IMG/VR virus record: IMGVR_UViG_3300021509_000046
Span: 1-28,278 of that record
Length of the DNA: 28,278 bases
DNA from: a virus
Reading direction: 5' to 3' (one strand)
The position numbers were made by a program, and so were the translations under genes. The notes beneath the pieces were generated by a model, which saw only the letters and a program-made list of their open reading frames with translations, had not been told where the DNA came from and made no database searches. Below are positions 28,149 to 28,278 of this stretch, piece after piece. Numbering within the stretch: the stretch's first letter is position 1; each line of letters opens with the position of its first letter.

Positions 28149-28278
28149 GAATTAGCTCGGGCCCCTAACTAGTAATAGTTAGGTGAAAAGCTCGCTTGGT
28201 CAGGGAAGCCTAAGTCCAGTTTTGGATATGGTAACCCTGAGGGGTTAGATTCGAAAGAATCGAAGCCCTGCAGAGACT
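28149..28278 (+). ncRNA. Group I intron, 5' part (IC3-like core, truncated by window)
   Basis: P1 is GCCUGA (28145-28150) paired with UCGGGC (28157-28162), with the U-G wobble at 28148/28159 marking the 5' splice site after 28148. P2 is CCTAACTA (28164-28171) with TAGTTAGG (28176-28183) and a GUAA loop. GGGAAGCCTAAGTCC (28203-28217) is the J3/4-P4-J4/5 region. P4 pairs 28208-28210 with 28230-28232, and P5 pairs 28214-28217 with 28224-28227. P6 is GGG/CCC, capped by a GATTC-GAAA-GAATC hairpin (28248-28261). TGCAGAGACT at 28269-28278 is J6/7 plus the P7 5' strand. The string closely follows the cyanobacterial tRNA-Leu and Azoarcus introns. P3', P8, P7' and the 3' splice site are beyond the edge. 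Confidence 0.92.

Noticed and set aside
28117-28155. A 12-codon ORF ending in TAG
   Set aside because: Its stop lies in the P1 loop of the intron. It is better read as a 5' exon than as a peptide gene.
28232-28247. TAACCC-TGAG-GGGTTA perfect hairpin
   Set aside because: It competes with P4 and P6 of the group I core, which explain more of the sequence and match known introns, so I take it as a chance alternative pairing.
1-28278. tRNA genes, CRISPR arrays, insertion sequences, att sites, diversity-generating retroelement
   Set aside because: I looked for T-loop and cloverleaf strings, spaced direct repeats, transposase or integrase motifs and reverse transcriptase motifs and saw none. A tRNAscan or CRISPR search could not be run.

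Overview
The window is a structural and accessory segment of a tailed double-stranded DNA phage (Caudoviricetes) or prophage. It carries a large terminase, an HK97-type portal fused to a MuF domain, an HK97-type prohead protease with scaffold, a major capsid protein, a head-tail connector, a head-closure candidate, an HK97 gp10-like protein and a tail-terminator candidate, in near-continuous plus-strand order. Strong AAGGAGG-type Shine-Dalgarno sites, frequent GTG/TTG starts and a classical hairpin-plus-T terminator point to a bacterial host. The sequence alone does not identify the host.

Region 1 (1-1950): an unrecognised protein, a hairpin terminator, a KhpA-like KH-domain RNA-binding protein, and an ATP-dependent DNA ligase on the minus strand that converges on the KH gene.

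Region 2 (1951-12561): an accessory block, all plus strand, mostly overlapping or nearly abutting genes. It holds two GT-A glycosyltransferases (GT2- and GT32-like), two class I methyltransferases with a small protein between them that resembles a histidine-kinase phosphoacceptor helix pair, an ATP-grasp ligase, two tandem S-adenosylmethionine-decarboxylase homologues, a metallo-beta-lactamase-fold hydrolase split by an intein, a HExxH zincin, a small Cys-rich protein, a GT-B glycosyltransferase, an SQD1-like SDR that seems to have lost its catalytic Tyr/Lys, a REC-GAF response regulator and a small coiled-coil membrane protein. Sugar transfer, amine production and carboxylate ligation lie side by side, so the block may build a modified glycan or polyamine conjugate on the virion, DNA or host surface. 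That is inference.

Region 3 (12566-13435): a minus-strand nucleotidyltransferase-like gene and a short divergent intergenic region with a possible promoter for the morphogenesis genes.

Region 4 (13436-23280): packaging and capsid genes. They start with a 1421-residue portal-MuF-zincin polyprotein carrying a second mini-intein, then an unknown protein, a possible small terminase, TerL, a LigD-type 3'-phosphoesterase-like protein, a prohead protease with an apparent in-frame nested scaffold gene, and the major capsid protein followed by a strong terminator.

Region 5 (23281-28278): head-tail joining genes interrupted by a large SunS-like glycosyltransferase with a TPR-like tail, then a Com-like zinc-ribbon protein. 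At the right edge the 5' exon of another gene (likely a tail protein) is interrupted by a group I intron whose P1, P2, P4, P5, P6 and P7 5' elements can be drawn by hand. The intron runs out of the window.

The most notable signals are the group I intron, two related mini-inteins each splitting a metal-binding motif, the tandem diverged AdoMetDC pair beside an ATP-grasp enzyme, the portal-MuF-zincin fusion, and a possible phage-encoded phosphorelay.
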